From the NCBI GenBank assembly GCA_016709225.1, contig JADJEE010000002.1, positions 1,488,001 through 1,552,000 on the forward strand: 64,000 bases of DNA. The letters run 5' to 3'. Origin of the DNA: Deltaproteobacteria bacterium. Lineage in GTDB: Bacteria > Myxococcota_A > Polyangia > Nannocystales > Nannocystaceae. The stretch's first letter is position 1. The number at the start of each line of letters is the position of its first letter. The position numbers and the translations under genes were made by a program. Below are positions 17,679 to 27,829 of the stretch, piece after piece. A model generated the notes under the pieces. It was not told the DNA's origin. It worked only from the letters and a program-made list of their open reading frames with translations, and made no database searches.

Positions 17679-18838
17679 GCATCGCGAGCGCATGGCGTTG
17701 GGCCGAGCCGCCCGCCGATCTCACGGTCCGCACGCTCGATGCGATCGACTGGGGTCGGCTCGACTGGTGGTGGGCTGCGTTGGCGGTGCCGCTCGCGATC
17801 GGTGCCGTGCTGTGGGGTGCGAGGCAGCGCGCACGCGCACGCGCGGCGCTGGGCCAGTCCGCGCTGGTCACCAAGCTGCTGTCGTCGGTGCACACCGGCA
17901 ACCGCGTGCTGCAATCGGTGTTCGCGATCGCGGGCCTTTCGTGCGTGGCGGTGGCGCTGCTGCGGCCGCAGTACGGCGGCAAGGCCAACGTGGTGCCGGC
18001 GAGCGGTCTCGACATCGTGATCGCGGTCGACTACAGCAAGTCGATGCTCGCGGCCGACGTCTACCCGTCGCGCAGCGAGCGGCTCGAGGCCGAGCTGGCG
18101 CGGTTCCTCGACGACGCGGCGCGACGCGGCGATCGCATCGGCGTCGTGGTGTTCGCCGGGGCTGCGCGCGGCTTCCCGGTCACCGCCGACATCCGCCTGC
18201 TCAAGACCTACCTGCAGGCCGCCGATCCCCGGCGCGAGAAGCCCGGCGGCACTGCGATCGGCCGCGCGCTCACGCTCGCGCTCACATTCCTCGTCGATGC
18301 CCGCCGCGGCGACGCCGACGACCTCATCGCCGCCGACGGCACGGACGAGACCAAGCTCGACGACAAGACCATCCCACCGGCCGAGAACGACCAAGCCATC
18401 GTGCTGCTCACCGACGGTGAGGACACCGAGAGCCGACCGATGGAGGTCGCGAAGGAGGCGGCGCGACTCGGGGTGCGGGTCTACACCGTCGGCATCGGCT
18501 CGAAGTCCGGCGAACCGGTGCAGAAGTTCGACGACGAGGGCAACCCCGACGGGTACATCACCGACGAGCAGGGCAACTACGTGATGACCCGCATCGACGC
18601 CGAGCTGCTCGAGGAGATCGCCAAGACCACCGGCGGTCGCTTCGTGCATGTCGATCCCGAGCACTTCGGGCTCGATGCGGTGCGGCAGCAGCTCGAGGGG
18701 CTGTCGAGGTCGCGACGCGAGGTCACGATCGAGATCCTGCGCGACGAGGGCTACAGCTTCTTCGTGATCCCCGCCGTGTTGCTGCTGACGCTGGCGCTGG
18801 CGCTGCCCCAGCGCCGCCGGAGGGCCGACCCACGATGA
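17675..18838 (+). CDS. batB: BatB-like von Willebrand A-domain membrane protein
   Basis: A 387-residue relative of BatA with one or two N-terminal transmembrane helices, a VWA domain and a C-terminal helix (FFVIPAVLLLTLALALP). The MIDAS motif is intact: VDYSKSM (D-x-S-x-S), GGTAIG and LLTDGEDTES. A charged insertion of about 40 residues (residues 205-245, DADDLIAADGTDETKLDDK) precedes the last MIDAS strand. The start is GTG at 17675, with GGAGG eight bases upstream and overlapping the batA stop. In Bacteroides and Leptospira the Bat proteins are linked to aerotolerance and envelope stress; the role here is inferred. Confidence 0.9.
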   Translation: MSIASAWRWAEPPADLTVRTLDAIDWGRLDWWWAALAVPLAIGAVLWGARQRARARAALGQSALVTKLLSSVHTGNRVLQSVFAIAGLSCVAVALLRPQYGGKANVVPASGLDIVIAVDYSKSMLAADVYPSRSERLEAELARFLDDAARRGDRIGVVVFAGAARGFPVTADIRLLKTYLQAADPRREKPGGTAIGRALTLALTFLVDARRGDADDLIAADGTDETKLDDKTIPPAENDQAIVLLTDGEDTESRPMEVAKEAARLGVRVYTVGIGSKSGEPVQKFDDEGNPDGYITDEQGNYVMTRIDAELLEEIAKTTGGRFVHVDPEHFGLDAVRQQLEGLSRSRREVTIEILRDEGYSFFVIPAVLLLTLALALPQRRRRADPR

Positions 18839-19725
18839 TCGGACGCACCATCACCGCCGTGCTGCTCGCGGGCTGGCTGGCCGACCGGCTCGCGCGCCAC
18901 GACGCCGACGTCGAAGCGGGCATCGACGCGTACGAGGCCGGGCAACACGACGAAGCGCTCGCGGCCTTCGACCGCGCGGTCGCGCGGCTGGGCGAGCGCC
19001 CCGAGCTCTCGTTCGATCGCGGCCTGGCACTGCTCGCCAAGGGCGACACCGACGCAGCCAAGACCGCGTTCGAGCGCGCCAGCGAGGCCGAGTCGGTCGA
19101 CGTGCGCGCCAGTGCCTTCTACGAGCTCGGCAACCTCGCGCTGAACGCCGAGGCGTACGACGACGCGATCGCGCGCTACATCGACTGCCTCCAGGCGCGG
19201 CCGGACCACGAGAACGCCAAGTGGAACCTCGAGATCGCGCTGCAGCGCAAGCGCAAGGACGAAGAGAAGCAGGACGAGGAGAAGAAGGACGAAGAGAAGC
19301 AGGACGAGGAGAACGACGGCTCCGACGACTCGGGCGGCTCCGACTCGGGCAGCTCCGACGACTCCGCCGGCTCCGACTCGGGCGGCTCCGACGACTCCGG
19401 CGGCTCCGACTCGGGCGGCGGCGGTGACTCCGGGGGTTCCGACTCGAGCGGCGGTGACTCGGGCCAGCAGCAAGACGACCAGAAGCAAGACGACCAGAAG
19501 CAAGACGACCAGAAGCAAGACGACCAGAAGCAAGACGACCAGAAGCAAGACGACCAGAAGCAAGACGACCAGAAGCAAGCCGACCAGAAGCAGGAGCAGC
19601 CCGCCGCGCCGACGCCGGTCGAGCGTGCCGATCTCCAGCGTGCGCTCGACCAGCTCGACGAGCAGGACGGCTACTTGCTCGATCGCCCGCGCGGCCGCAT
19701 CAACGGCCCCATCAAGGACTGGTAG
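18835..19725 (+). CDS. batC: BatC-like TPR protein with SDG and QDDQK repeats
   Basis: A 296-residue exported or membrane-anchored protein. After a short hydrophobic start come about three tetratricopeptide repeats (residues 25-135; GIDAYEAGQHDEALAAFDRA, FYELGNLALNAEAYDDAIAR). A very charged Lys/Glu/Asp stretch follows, then Ser-Asp-Gly repeats, then eight copies of a QDDQK pentapeptide. A short conserved C-terminus (LQRALDQLDEQDGYLLDRP) ends it. The TPR part should mediate protein binding in the Bat complex; the linker makes it unusually long. ATGA overlap with batB; two bases separate it from batD. Confidence 0.85.
   Translation: MIGRTITAVLLAGWLADRLARHDADVEAGIDAYEAGQHDEALAAFDRAVARLGERPELSFDRGLALLAKGDTDAAKTAFERASEAESVDVRASAFYELGNLALNAEAYDDAIARYIDCLQARPDHENAKWNLEIALQRKRKDEEKQDEEKKDEEKQDEENDGSDDSGGSDSGSSDDSAGSDSGGSDDSGGSDSGGGGDSGGSDSSGGDSGQQQDDQKQDDQKQDDQKQDDQKQDDQKQDDQKQDDQKQADQKQEQPAAPTPVERADLQRALDQLDEQDGYLLDRPRGRINGPIKDW
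19471..19590 (+). repeat. Eight tandem copies of a 15-bp coding unit
   Basis: CAAGACGACCAGAAG is repeated seven times without change from 19471 to 19575, then once with a single A-to-C change. It encodes QDDQK. The lack of silent differences points to recent expansion. Confidence 0.95.
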
Positions 19726-19727
19726 CC

Positions 19728-21488
19728 ATGGATCGCAATCGTCGCAGCTTCGTGCTCGGTGCGATGGCGCTGACCTTCGCCCTGCCGGCGCGCGCCCGTG
19801 CGGCCGGCGTCGTCGCCGAGCTGACCGCGAGCACGACCACCCTGCGCGTGGGTGAGGAGGTCGAGCTGTCGCTCGAGGTCCGCCGCGAAGGGAGCGGGGC
19901 GGTGCCCGATCCGGAGCTACCGAGCGGTCTGGCCGATGGCTTCGAGGTGGTCTCGCAGTACTCCTCGGGCAGCGGGTTCGAGATCCGCATCGGCGGCGGC
20001 CGCAACAGCCGCACCATGCACAGCTCGATGTCGATCACCGCGATCGCGCTCAAGCCCGGCACCTACAAGCTGTCGTTCGACGTCGACGACGCCGGCGATG
20101 CGGTGCGCTCCAACATCGTGGAGATCGTGGTCGAGGGCACCCCGGAGGCCTCGCTCGAGGCCGCGCGACCGAGCACCGGCAAGCCCGACCGCGCCCGCGG
20201 CGACGTGTTCGTGTGGGCTGCGACCGACAAGACGCAGGCGTGGATCGGCGAGCAGATCGAGTATCGGCTCGACGTCTACGAGCGCTCGCTGCTGTCGAGC
20301 GTGGCCCTGCGTACACCGCCCAACTTCGCCGACTTCTACAGCTACGATCTGCCCGAGGGCGACGGCGCGGTCGAAGAGGTCGCGGGCGTGCCGTACCGCG
20401 TGCGACCGGGCATGCGACGGGCCCTGTTCCCGCAGAAGGCCGGCACGCTGGTGATCGGTGCCCCCGAGATCACCATCGGTCGTCGTCGTCGTGATCGCGG
20501 CGCCGCCGTCTCGATCGAGGTCAAGCCGCTGCCGGCGGCGGGCCAGCCGGCAAAGTTCTCCCCCAACAACGTCGGGCGCTTCACCGTGACCGCAAAGGTC
20601 GACCGCACCAAGGTGCAGGCCGGCCAGCCCTTCACATGGACGGTGGAGATCGCCGGCGAGGGCAACGTCGCGCTGGTCGATCCGGGCGAGTGGCCGCAGC
20701 TGCAAGGCGCGCGGCGCTACGACCCCAAGGTCGACTCGCAGATGCAGGCGGTCGATCGGGTGCGCGGGCGCCGGACCTACGCGTTCCTCGTGATTCCCGA
20801 GCAGGGCGGCAAGCTCGAGCTCCCACCGGTGCGACTCGACTACTTCGATCCGCTCGAAGGTCGCTACGACGTGGCCAGCAGCGAGGCGCTGGTCGTCGAG
20901 GTCGAGGGCAACGCGGCGCCGAGCGTGCCCGAGCCCGATGCACCGGTCGTCACCGGCGAGCCGACGACCGAGAGCTTCGCCCCGATCATCGTGGCCGACG
21001 CGTTGCCGCGCGAGGCCTCGCCGACCCGCGTGCTGACGACGGCTCGCTGGGCGTGGGCCACCGCCGCGGTGCCGAGCGTGGCGATCGCCGTGTGGGGCGG
21101 CACGGCCGCGTGGCGTCGCTGGGGTCCCGACGAGGACGCGCGTCGCCGCAGTGCGAGTCGGCGGCTGCAGCGCGAGCGCATCGACACCGCGACGGCGGCC
21201 CTCGACAGCGGTGCGGGATTCCACGCCGCGATCGCTGCGATCGCCCACGACCTCGCGGTCTCCCACGCCGGCGCGGAGGCCACGGGTCTGCCACGCCCCG
21301 AGCTCGTGCGGCTGTTGTCGCGGCGCGGCGTCGCCGCGGCAGATCTCCGCACGCTCGAACACTTGCTCGAGCGCTGCGATGCGGCCCGCTTCGCCGCGCA
21401 GCTGGGCACCGTCGACGACCGACGCGCGCTGCTCGACGACGCGATTGCCCTCACCGAGCGCTCATCGCTGGCGCGGGGTCCCGCATGA
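19728..21488 (+). CDS. batD: BatD-like membrane protein
   Basis: A 586-residue exported membrane protein. The N-terminus MDRNRRSFVLGAMALTFALP reads as a signal peptide, Tat-like but with only loosely spaced arginines. Two to three immunoglobulin-like beta domains follow (residues 25-420; AELTASTTTLRVGEEVELSL, AKVDRTKVQAGQPFTWTVEI), as in BatD proteins. A transmembrane helix at about 440-460 (WAWATAAVPSVAIAVWGG) leads to a cytoplasmic helical domain. It should be the large periplasmic scaffold of the Bat complex. It lies two bases after batC, and its stop overlaps the batE start. Confidence 0.88.
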   Translation: MDRNRRSFVLGAMALTFALPARARAAGVVAELTASTTTLRVGEEVELSLEVRREGSGAVPDPELPSGLADGFEVVSQYSSGSGFEIRIGGGRNSRTMHSSMSITAIALKPGTYKLSFDVDDAGDAVRSNIVEIVVEGTPEASLEAARPSTGKPDRARGDVFVWAATDKTQAWIGEQIEYRLDVYERSLLSSVALRTPPNFADFYSYDLPEGDGAVEEVAGVPYRVRPGMRRALFPQKAGTLVIGAPEITIGRRRRDRGAAVSIEVKPLPAAGQPAKFSPNNVGRFTVTAKVDRTKVQAGQPFTWTVEIAGEGNVALVDPGEWPQLQGARRYDPKVDSQMQAVDRVRGRRTYAFLVIPEQGGKLELPPVRLDYFDPLEGRYDVASSEALVVEVEGNAAPSVPEPDAPVVTGEPTTESFAPIIVADALPREASPTRVLTTARWAWATAAVPSVAIAVWGGTAAWRRWGPDEDARRRSASRRLQRERIDTATAALDSGAGFHAAIAAIAHDLAVSHAGAEATGLPRPELVRLLSRRGVAAADLRTLEHLLERCDAARFAAQLGTVDDRRALLDDAIALTERSSLARGPA

Positions 21489-22309
21489 GTGCACGCCTCG
21501 TCCGCGCCGGCCTCGGCGCGCTCTTCCTTGCAGTGGCGTCGACCCCGGGATCGGTTCACGCCGACGCCGTCGACGATGCGTTCTTGGCGGGCAACAGCGA
21601 GGCGAAGGCGGCCAATTGGCCAGCGGCCGCCCGCCACTACGAAGAGGCGCGGGCGCTGCTGGGCCAGCCGAGCAGTCTGCTGTCGTACGACCTGGGCACG
21701 GCCTACGCGAACGCCGGCGAGCTCGGGCGCGCGACCTTCCATCTACGCCAAGCGCTCGACTTCCGGGGCAACCCGACCACCGAGATCGCCGAGGCGGCGC
21801 GCAGCAATCTCGCGGTGGTACGTCGACGTGCGGAGCTCGCCGCGGCGACCACCAACGCGATCATCGATGCGCCCGAGACCTGGTGGGATCTCGTGGTCGA
21901 GACCCTGCGTGGCCCCGGCGTCGCCTGGCTCTCGATGCTGAGCGGTTTCGCGGCGCTGGCGGTGTTCGTGCGTGGCCGTCTGGGCGCATCCGCCCGCACC
22001 GCGGGGCTCCGCCGCGCCCTCGTCTGGACCACGGGAAGCCTGTGGCTCGTGCTCGCCACGCTGCACATCCTCTCGCTTCGCGCAGATCGCACGACACCGC
22101 CGGCGGTGGTGCTCTCCAACCGCGCCGAGGCTCGCGAGGGCCCAGGCAATCACCGCGCCGTCGAGTTCGCGATCCAAGGCGGCAGTGAAGTGCGCATCGT
22201 GGATCGCACCCCAGGGTGGGCCTTGGTGCGGATGACGGGGGGCATCGAGGGTTGGGTGCCGGACGCCGAGGTCGCCGAGTTCGAGGGCCCTTCCGCGCGC
22301 AAGCCCTGA
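21485..22309 (+). CDS. batE: BatE-like TPR and SH3-domain membrane protein
   Basis: A 274-residue protein and last gene of the operon. A signal peptide (LVRAGLGALFLAVASTPGSVHA) precedes TPR repeats (about 30-110; GNSEAKAANWPAAARHYEEA). Two transmembrane helices follow (WLSMLSGFAALAVFVRG; ALVWTTGSLWLVLATLHIL), then a bacterial SH3 domain (about 200-265; EAREGPGNHRAVEFAIQGGS, WALVRMTGGIEGWVPDAEV). SH3 domains of this kind often bind peptidoglycan or partner peptides, so it may tie the Bat complex to the cell wall. Start is in an ATGA overlap with batD. Confidence 0.88.
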   Translation: MSARLVRAGLGALFLAVASTPGSVHADAVDDAFLAGNSEAKAANWPAAARHYEEARALLGQPSSLLSYDLGTAYANAGELGRATFHLRQALDFRGNPTTEIAEAARSNLAVVRRRAELAAATTNAIIDAPETWWDLVVETLRGPGVAWLSMLSGFAALAVFVRGRLGASARTAGLRRALVWTTGSLWLVLATLHILSLRADRTTPPAVVLSNRAEAREGPGNHRAVEFAIQGGSEVRIVDRTPGWALVRMTGGIEGWVPDAEVAEFEGPSARKP

Positions 22310-22479
22310 GGTTTCCGTAGCAACGCGCGACGGCCGGCCCCGCCGATGCAAACGCGGCGCCGTGACAGTGGTTCGACGAACCGCGGCCCGTCGCTCGATC
22401 GTGCCACCGCCAATTGCCGACCCCTGCGAGCGGCGGGGCGGGCGGCGCGTCCATTGTGGCGCAGCTGCAGCGCCGGGGA

Positions 22480-22485
22480 TAAGCT
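22480..22485 (+). promoter_or_regulatory. -10-like box TAAGCT
   Basis: GGATAAGCT ends 10 bases before the GTG at 22496. The same TAAGCT, at nearly the same distance, precedes the GHKL ATPase gene at 49600. Confidence 0.45.
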
Positions 22486-22495
22486 AGGCATCAGG

Positions 22496-22771
22496 GTGCT
22501 CTCGGTCGTCGCCACGAAGATTCGGACGTCGCGGGACCAGTCGGGCCTGACCTCGACGGTCGGTCGGATCTACGAGGGCTACCTGCTGTCGGAGCCGGTC
22601 GTCGGTCGCGGCATGGTCATCTTCCGCGACCCCAACGGGCGCCGCATGGTGACCACCGCAGTGCGACGCGTGTTGGCGACCTCCGAGTCGAACGTGCTCT
22701 ACGTCGAGACCGAGAACAGCGTCTATCGCATCTCGATCCGCGAGGAGCACTTCGCGGCCGCGACCGCCTGA
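22496..22771 (+). CDS. Small hypothetical beta-rich protein
   Basis: A 91-residue protein of unknown function. It consists mainly of alternating hydrophobic strands (TSTVGRIYEGYLLSEPVVGR, GMVIFRDPNGRRMVTTAV, SNVLYVETENSVYRISI), giving a small beta-barrel look. No signal peptide or Cys is present. Two starts are possible; GTG at 22496 is preferred because the codons before it would encode an Arg/Ala-rich stretch that looks non-coding and because a TAAGCT box lies 10 bases upstream. It follows the Bat operon by 186 bases and is convergent with the methyltransferase gene. Confidence 0.6.
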   Translation: MLSVVATKIRTSRDQSGLTSTVGRIYEGYLLSEPVVGRGMVIFRDPNGRRMVTTAVRRVLATSESNVLYVETENSVYRISIREEHFAAATA

Positions 22772-22782
22772 GCTGGCTCGTC

Positions 22783-22796
22783 GGCGAGCGCTCGCC
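22783..22796. terminator. Palindrome between convergent genes
   Basis: GGCGAGCGCTCGCC is a perfect 14-bp palindrome filling the gap between the small gene ending at 22771 and the methyltransferase gene ending at 22797. It could act as a two-way terminator, though no T-run is seen. Confidence 0.4.
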
Positions 22797-23969
22797 TCAC
22801 GTGCGGCGGTAGACGTTCACGCGCAGGTACTCACCCTCGCGGTGGCACGGCGCGACCGGATGATCGAGGCCGGCCCCCCACGCGGCGACGCGGGTCCAGC
22901 CGTCGCCGGCGGCGAGTACCGCACGATCGAGGTGCTCGCGCGCGAGGTGGTGGCTGCAGCTGCACACCACCAGGTGACCTGCCGGCGCCAGCCGTCGCAC
23001 CAGCTGCTCGATCACGCGTGTGGCGGCCCCGAGTGCCTGATCGACATCGCTGCGACGCGCCGCGAGCTTGGGTGGATCGAACACGATGGTGCCGAACGGT
23101 CCCGCGAGCCGTTCGTCGCGCAGGGGCTCGAACATGTCGGCCTCGACGAACGTGATGTCCCGCAGGTCGTTGCGCGCCGCGTTCTCCCGCGCGTGCTGCA
23201 GAGCACTGCGCGATCGATCGAGCGCGACCACCTCGACCCCGGCCCTGCGGGCGTGCAGCGCGAAGCCGCCGACGTGGCAGCCGACGTCGAGCAGGGGCCG
23301 ACCATCGCGGGCCGCGAGCGCAGCGACCTCGCGTCGGTTGTCCCGCTGGTCGAAGTACGCGCCGGTCTTCTGCGCCGGCGGAGCCGGCACCTCGAACGCG
23401 AGCCCGCACTCGTCGAAGCCGAGCACGCCGCCGGGCTCGGGCCGGACCCCCGCAGTCATGCCCTCGAGCTTGGCGCTCGACTCCGACACCACCACGTGCA
23501 CCGGGCCCGACCAGTGCTGGCCGAGCCACGCCATCACGTCGGCCTCGCGTGCGGCCATCGGAGCGGTGCCGAGCTGCACGACCAGCGCCTCGCGGTAGCG
23601 ATCGATCACCAGGCCAGGCAACCCGTCGCCTTCGCTATTCACCAGTCGATAGCCGCTGGTGCCCTGGCCGTCGAGGTCGGCCCGCACGCGCGCAGCGAAG
23701 GCGGTCGTGAGCCGCTGCTCGAGCCAGTCGTGCGCCGGCTCGTCGGTCTCGAACGAGATCATGCGCACCGTGATCTGCGAGACCGCCGACACCAGGCCCC
23801 AGCCCAGCGTCGCGCCGTGGCGATCGACCACCTGCGCGAGCGCGTGCGGGTCGGGCACGCCGAGGAAGCGCGAGATCTGATTGCGCCGCAACCACGGGCC
23901 TGTCGCCGGCCCGATGCGACCGGCGTCGCGCCGCACCTCGACGCGCACCCGCGTGCCGTCACCGCTCAT
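22797..23969 (-). CDS. rlmI: Class I SAM-dependent rRNA methyltransferase, RlmI-like
   Basis: A 390-residue cytoplasmic enzyme. The N-terminal PUA domain includes PWLRRNQISRF; a linker domain with NSEGDGLPGLVIDRY follows, then the Rossmann methyltransferase domain (about 205-390). Motifs are TGAYFDQRDNRR, LLDVGCHVGGFALHA (SAM binding), TIVFDPPKLA (catalytic loop) and VVCSCSHH with the cysteine used in 5-methylcytosine formation. RlmI methylates C1962 of 23S rRNA in E. coli, and this protein has the same layout and length. The ATG at 23969 is chosen because the preceding in-frame codons give an Arg/Ser-rich stretch without family features. Confidence 0.88.
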   Translation of the reverse strand: MSGDGTRVRVEVRRDAGRIGPATGPWLRRNQISRFLGVPDPHALAQVVDRHGATLGWGLVSAVSQITVRMISFETDEPAHDWLEQRLTTAFAARVRADLDGQGTSGYRLVNSEGDGLPGLVIDRYREALVVQLGTAPMAAREADVMAWLGQHWSGPVHVVVSESSAKLEGMTAGVRPEPGGVLGFDECGLAFEVPAPPAQKTGAYFDQRDNRREVAALAARDGRPLLDVGCHVGGFALHARRAGVEVVALDRSRSALQHARENAARNDLRDITFVEADMFEPLRDERLAGPFGTIVFDPPKLAARRSDVDQALGAATRVIEQLVRRLAPAGHLVVCSCSHHLAREHLDRAVLAAGDGWTRVAAWGAGLDHPVAPCHREGEYLRVNVYRRT

Positions 23970-24003
23970 GCCGGCCACGCAATAGGCCGTGGGCGCGGCG
24001 GCG

Positions 24004-24384
24004 TCAAGCCGGGCTCGAGAGCGGCTGCTCGAGGCCACCGGGCCGGCCGCGGTCGACGGTGCGGAGCTCGAAGCGCTCGGCCGCCAGCAGCTGCGCGAGT
24101 CGGCGACACGCCAGCTCCGGTTCACCGTGCTCGCCGCAGGTGAAGACATCGGCCGCGGCGTAGCCATGCTCCGGCCAGGTGTGGATGCTGATGTGCGACT
24201 CGGCCAGCAAGCCCACCATCGTGACGCCGTGCGGCGAGAAACGATGGCTGCACTCGCCGACGAGCTGCCCGCGGGAGACCGTGACGGCCTCGAGCATCGC
24301 AGCGCGCACCCGCGGCAGGTCATCGAGCAGCGCCCGCGGGCAGCCGTAGAGCTCGATCATGCTGTGACGACCCGCGATGCTCAT
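24004..24384 (-). CDS. speD: S-adenosylmethionine decarboxylase proenzyme
   Basis: A 126-residue class 1B SAM decarboxylase that supplies decarboxylated SAM for spermidine synthesis. AESHISIHTWPEHGYAAADV contains the self-cleavage pair Glu62-Ser63, where Ser63 becomes the pyruvoyl group, and His68; Cys83 lies in DVFTCGE. These positions equal those of the Thermotoga and Bacillus enzymes, so numbering supports the ATG at 24384 (MSIAGRHSMIELYGC). Its start codon overlaps the stop of the Rieske gene in an ATGA tetranucleotide, an odd pairing since a spermidine synthase gene is the usual neighbour and none is in the window. Confidence 0.93.
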   Translation of the reverse strand: MSIAGRHSMIELYGCPRALLDDLPRVRAAMLEAVTVSRGQLVGECSHRFSPHGVTMVGLLAESHISIHTWPEHGYAAADVFTCGEHGEPELACRRLAQLLAAERFELRTVDRGRPGGLEQPLSSPA

Positions 24385-24887
24385 CGATCGTCACGCACTG
24401 CGATCTGCAGGTGCGTACCCGCGAACTGGTTGGGATACTCGCGCAGCGGCTCCTTCGCGGGCCCCTTCAACACCTTGCCGTCGTCGCCGAAGCGCGAGTT
24501 GTGGCAGGGGCAGCGCAGCTGCTGCGCCTCGTTGTCCCAGCGCACGGTGCAGCCCAGGTGCGGACACCGCGACGACAACACACGAAAGCGCTCGCCCTCG
24601 AGGCGCATGACGATGAGCGGCTTGCGACTGCCCTGCGGCTGCGCGGCGATCATCCCGCCCGGCGTGGCGAGCTCGGGAATCTTGCCGACGTCGATCTCGA
24701 CCACGCCGTCCTTGGCGGCCGGCACCGACTTCGGCTTCATCCCCGAGGCGCCGCAGCCGACCAGCAGCACGCCCGCCGAGGCCCCCACGAAGCGCCGCCG
24801 ACTGAGCGCGCAGGCCGGCACGAAGGCGGTGCCGCCGCAGGGCGAGTCCTCGAGCGAAGGTCTGGGGTCGCGCACGCGTGACGTCAT
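24381..24887 (-). CDS. Tat-exported Rieske [2Fe-2S] protein
   Basis: A 168-residue electron-transfer protein. SRRRFVGASAGVLLVGC combines a twin-arginine signal with a lipobox Cys, so it is likely folded with its cluster, exported by Tat and lipid-anchored. The Rieske domain has CPHLGCTV and CPCHNSRFG (two Cys and two His ligands) with GPAKEPLREYP after them. It resembles the Rieske subunits of bc1-type complexes or of arsenite oxidase, but no cytochrome b or oxidase gene is near, so its partner is unknown. The ATG at 24887 is one option; a GTG at 24821 would give a shorter signal peptide closer to the normal Tat length. Confidence 0.85.
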   Translation of the reverse strand: MTSRVRDPRPSLEDSPCGGTAFVPACALSRRRFVGASAGVLLVGCGASGMKPKSVPAAKDGVVEIDVGKIPELATPGGMIAAQPQGSRKPLIVMRLEGERFRVLSSRCPHLGCTVRWDNEAQQLRCPCHNSRFGDDGKVLKGPAKEPLREYPNQFAGTHLQIAVRDDR

Positions 24888-24937
24888 CGGCGGCAAGCAT
24901 CGCAAAACCCCGCACGACGGTCGACGAGGGGCCTGCT

Positions 24938-25678
24938 ATGGTCCGTCGCGTGTCCATGGCGCTCGCAGGCACGCTCGCGCTGGCGCTCGCGCTGGCGCCG
25001 GCCACCGAGGCCGCATCGCCGGCGCCGAGCCGAGCGACGCGATCGCAGCGGAGCCTCGCGCGGCGGGGCAACGACGCCATCCTGCGCGCACGCGGCCCGG
25101 TGTTCAGCGTGATGGCGGCGCCACGGTTGGGCGTGTTGTTCGCCGGCGGGGCCGAGGTCATCCAGCCGGTCGGCTTCGGGGCCGGCTTGCAGTTCCGCGT
25201 GCACGCGCTGCACCTGGGGCCGCTGCGACTCGGTGGCGAGGTGCAGCTGGGTCACACGCGGTTCTTGCAGCGCAACTCGGTGCCGACCCCGTCGGGCAGC
25301 AGCGCGCGGCGCTTCTCGGCGCTCGGCCACACCGACTTTGCGCTGGGCCCGTCGTTCCAGCTGGTGATGGGCCCGATCTTCGCCGAGGTCGGCGTCGCCG
25401 TGGGTCTCGGCGTATCGACCCTGGTGCGCCCGTTCGGCCCGTTCATCATCGACGAAGAAGACGTCAGCGACACCACCGCGATGATCCGCGGCGGCGGTCA
25501 CATCGGGGTGCCGATCCGCAACAACTCCTCGATCACGATCGGCGCGACGATCCACAAGTACTTCTCGCGCAAGCAGGTGGTCGCTCGCCCGAGCCCCGAT
25601 CTGCCCGACGCGCCGCCCGACACCAACCCCTTCGATCTCATGCTGGAGATCGTGGTGGGCTATCACTTCATGTTCTAG
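24938..25678 (+). CDS. Outer-membrane beta-barrel protein
   Basis: A 246-residue exported protein. The signal peptide MVRRVSMALAGTLALALALA ends near ATEA. After a basic stretch the sequence alternates hydrophobic and polar residues in strands such as FSVMAAPRLGVLFAGG, GAGLQFRVHALHLGPLRLGG and FAEVGVAVGLGVSTLV, and ends in VGYHFMF with a C-terminal Phe, the signature for outer-membrane barrel insertion. About 8 to 10 strands are expected. Function is unknown. The ATG at 24938 follows GAGGGG, but a TATGGT box overlapping it could instead drive a leaderless GTG start at 24950. It probably shares a transcript with the phosphoglycerate mutase gene 14 bases downstream. Confidence 0.75.
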   Translation: MVRRVSMALAGTLALALALAPATEAASPAPSRATRSQRSLARRGNDAILRARGPVFSVMAAPRLGVLFAGGAEVIQPVGFGAGLQFRVHALHLGPLRLGGEVQLGHTRFLQRNSVPTPSGSSARRFSALGHTDFALGPSFQLVMGPIFAEVGVAVGLGVSTLVRPFGPFIIDEEDVSDTTAMIRGGGHIGVPIRNNSSITIGATIHKYFSRKQVVARPSPDLPDAPPDTNPFDLMLEIVVGYHFMF

Positions 25679-25692
25679 ATGTTCCCTGCCCC

Positions 25693-27327
<1,635 letters not shown>

Positions 27328-27353
27328 CGCAGGACGCCGGCAGCCGGTGGTGC

Positions 27354-27374
27354 AGCGCCGCGACGCGCGGCGCT
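27354..27374. terminator. Hairpin between convergent genes
   Basis: AGCGCCGCG-ACG-CGCGGCGCT is a perfect 9-bp stem with a three-base loop. It lies 27 bases past the gpmI stop and reaches into the stop codon of the facing gene, so it may terminate both transcripts. Confidence 0.55.
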
Positions 27375-27807
27375 ACGCCGCGTGGCGGTCTTCGGCGGCC
27401 GCGATCGCCCAGGTCGCGGTGACCAGCTCGCGCAGGCCGTGCGAACCGATCTCGGCGGCGGGGTCGAGACCGCTCTGGCCGAACAACTCGTCGAGCACGA
27501 TCACGCCGGCGCGGGTGATCTCGGGCACGAACTCGGGCAGGTCGACGCCGCGGCTACGTGCGTGGTGCTCGACCAGGCTGCGAACCAGCGCACGCGAGGT
27601 CTGATCACCCGAGAGCGCCACGCACAGCAGCGCCGGCCCGGGGTCCGAGAACTCGGCCAGCTCGAGCGGGTCGGCCCACAGCTGCTCGCCGTCACGGGTG
27701 CGCAGCGAGACCGGCGGCACACCGAGCGCACCGCCCCGCGGCTTGCGACGCTTCCATGGGAAGCGCCCGAGCACGCGTTGCAAACGGGTTTCGTCGAGCG
27801 GAGGCAT
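27373..27807 (-). CDS. Hypothetical protein downstream of cyclase
   Basis: A 144-residue cytoplasmic protein of unknown function. The sequence is mixed alpha/beta: RLQRVLGRFPWKRRKPRGG is basic, PALLCVALSGDQTSRALVRS and RAGVIVLDELFGQSG look like a small Rossmann-type or lid segment, and the tail ATWAIAAAEDRHAA is helical. It starts 22 bases downstream of the cyclase stop, on the same strand, so the two are probably co-transcribed and may share a signalling role. The ATG at 27807 is the first start that does not overlap the cyclase gene. Confidence 0.6.
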   Translation of the reverse strand: MPPLDETRLQRVLGRFPWKRRKPRGGALGVPPVSLRTRDGEQLWADPLELAEFSDPGPALLCVALSGDQTSRALVRSLVEHHARSRGVDLPEFVPEITRAGVIVLDELFGQSGLDPAAEIGSHGLRELVTATWAIAAAEDRHAA

Positions 27808-27829
27808 GCGAGCGACGTCCACGAGCCTA

